DNA of 19,465 nucleotides. It comes from Clostridia bacterium (GTDB lineage Bacteria; Aerophobota; Aerophobia; Aerophobales; AE-B3A). Shown piece after piece: positions 18,987 to 19,465 of this stretch; position 1 is the first letter of the stretch, and each line of letters begins with the position of its first letter. The stretch is taken from assembly GCA_009618505.1 (NCBI GenBank), contig WJOQ01000291.1, positions 1 through 19,465 on the forward strand, written 5' to 3'. The notes under the pieces were generated by a model that was given only the letters and a program-made list of their open reading frames with translations, made no database searches and was not told the origin of the DNA. A program made the position numbers and the translations under genes.

Positions 18987-19021
18987 AAACGTAGAAAATA
19001 TAAGGGTTTCTACGTTTTTTT
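18987..19021 (+). terminator. Strong orphan intrinsic terminator
   Basis: AAACGTAGAAA (18987-18997) pairs perfectly with TTTCTACGTTT (19007-19017) around the 9-nt loop ATATAAGGG, and the T-run continues to 19021. It would stop + strand transcription, but the nearest + strand gene ends 700 nt upstream. The string ATAAGGGTTTC in its loop and 3' arm also occurs in the nearby repeat family, so it may be a reworked repeat copy. It might end a small untranslated transcript. Confidence 0.65.
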
Positions 19022-19103
19022 ATTATATGGGATATTGTTAGTTTTTCTAAAATAGGGAGAAAATGAGGCAAAAAAGGGCTAAAATATGCATTTTTATGAG
19101 CTT

Positions 19104-19130
19104 GAAAGCCTTGCAAAATAAGGGTTTTAG
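19104..19130 (+). repeat. Palindromic repeat copy 3 (plus orientation)
   Basis: Reads GAAAGCCTTGCAAAATAA then GGGTTTTAG. Its two ends (GAAAGCCTT and AAGGGTTTT) can fold on each other with one mismatch and one G-T pair. The upstream flank GGCTAAAATATGCATTTTTA also resembles the flank of copy 4. Confidence 0.65.
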
Positions 19131-19237
19131 TGAAATATTGTCGTAGCAGCGTTTTTTGAGGTGGCCTAAGGTGATTTGTCGTATTTTCAAAATAGACACT
19201 TAGAATAGCTTAAAATGGCTTATTTTAGATGTGGGCT

Positions 19238-19264
19238 GAAAGCCTTATTTTATAAGGGGTTTAG
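19238..19264 (+). repeat. Palindromic repeat copy 4 (plus orientation)
   Basis: Reads GAAAGCCTTATTTTATAAGG then GGTTTAG, 134 bp after copy 3. Its centre CCTTAT-TTT-ATAAGG is a perfect 6-bp inverted repeat, so this copy keeps the symmetry through different central bases. The flank GCTTAAAATGGCTTATTTTA matches that of copy 3 in outline. Confidence 0.6.
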
Positions 19265-19465
19265 TGAGGTTTTTCTCAAAAAGAAGGATTTTTAAATCTT
19301 TTACCGAATTTAAAGATATATAAGGAAGAAATAAAAAAAGAGGAATAATTAAAAATAACAAGTAAATTACGGGGTCTATAATTAAAAAAGTATTTCATAA
19401 CTATAGAATAATCTGAAAGGTGAGGATAGTCAAATAACTTTCTTTATGCAAGAATAAACTATATG

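Larger units (their letters stand above)
18276..19465. other. Gene-free, repeat-rich region at the window end
   Basis: About 1.2 kb with no believable coding sequence on either strand. The open frames here are short, translate to low-complexity or repeat-derived sequence and lack ribosome sites. Just after the GH38 gene a 7-bp hairpin (18301-18319, one G-T pair, loop TAGTG) lacks a T-run and is at best a weak terminator. The rest holds a REP-like motif, four copies of an imperfect palindrome, degenerate A-rich repeats (for example around 18724-18750, 18771-18790 and 19060-19100 sharing GAGGCAAAA-like cores) and one strong terminator, each listed separately where clear. Confidence 0.6.

Noticed and set aside
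18829..19116. 95-codon minus-strand frame
   Set aside because: It runs through two repeat copies and the terminator, and is low-complexity and hydrophobic from AT-rich DNA.
18541..19264. CRISPR array
   Set aside because: Copies vary in orientation and sequence, spacing is irregular (about 134-290 bp), and no cas gene is present.
19463..19465. Start codon of a next gene at the window edge
   Set aside because: The closest SD-like sequence (AAGGTGAGGA) is about 35 nt away, and nothing downstream can be seen.

Overview
The window is a carbohydrate-uptake and glycan-catabolism region. Every confident gene is on the + strand. It appears to come from an AT-rich (roughly 35-45% GC by eye) bacterium. 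All three solute-binding proteins have ordinary cleavable signal peptides and no lipobox cysteine, which fits soluble periplasmic receptors in a two-membrane cell. The gene set (CUT1 sugar ABC genes, GH4, dpp-type oligosaccharide transporter, GH38) recalls fermentative anaerobes such as Thermotogota or Atribacterota. That is an inference from gene content; there is no rRNA or marker gene here to place the organism.

Region A (1-7762) is a sugar locus. A family-1 solute-binding protein (134-1426) is followed by a perfect 13-bp hairpin with a T-run, then two CUT1 permeases (1440-2387 and 2415-3224). Next comes a short, apparently frameshifted reading frame (3248-3471), an NAD/metal-dependent GH4 glycosidase (3459-4877), a second family-1 binding protein overlapping it (4870-6225), and a URO-D-superfamily protein with the H-x-C...C zinc signature of methyltransferases (6424-7638). 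No ATPase for the CUT1 permeases is present, so a shared MsmX/MalK-type ATPase is presumably encoded elsewhere. Two very short ORFs (6304-6387, 7619-7762) are possible but weak.

Region B (about 7728-13909) is a second transport operon. A good sigma-70-like promoter with a palindrome at its expected start site precedes a leader of about 330 nt. Then come a family-5 binding protein (8098-9933), a perfect 15-bp hairpin, two Dpp/Opp-type permeases (10006-11013 and 11018-11866) and two Dpp/Opp-type ATPases (11886-12863 and 12896-13909). In this setting the transporter more likely carries oligosaccharides than peptides.

Region C (14046-18275) holds two cytoplasmic enzymes: a CehA/McbA-type PHP metallohydrolase and a GH38 alpha-mannosidase close to MngB in length. 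They look more AT-rich than the transporter genes. The simplest reading is that alpha-mannosidic or related oligosaccharides enter through the binding proteins and are cut inside the cell by GH4 and GH38. The URO-D-like and PHP proteins may remove a methyl or other decoration, but this is hypothesis.

Region D (18276-19465) has no convincing gene. It holds a REP-like motif, at least four copies of an imperfect palindromic repeat of about 25 bp arranged two on each strand, degenerate flanking repeats, and one strong orphan intrinsic terminator. It looks like an accumulation of non-autonomous repeats or mobile-element debris. I see no intact transposase, CRISPR array, tRNA or rRNA anywhere in the window.
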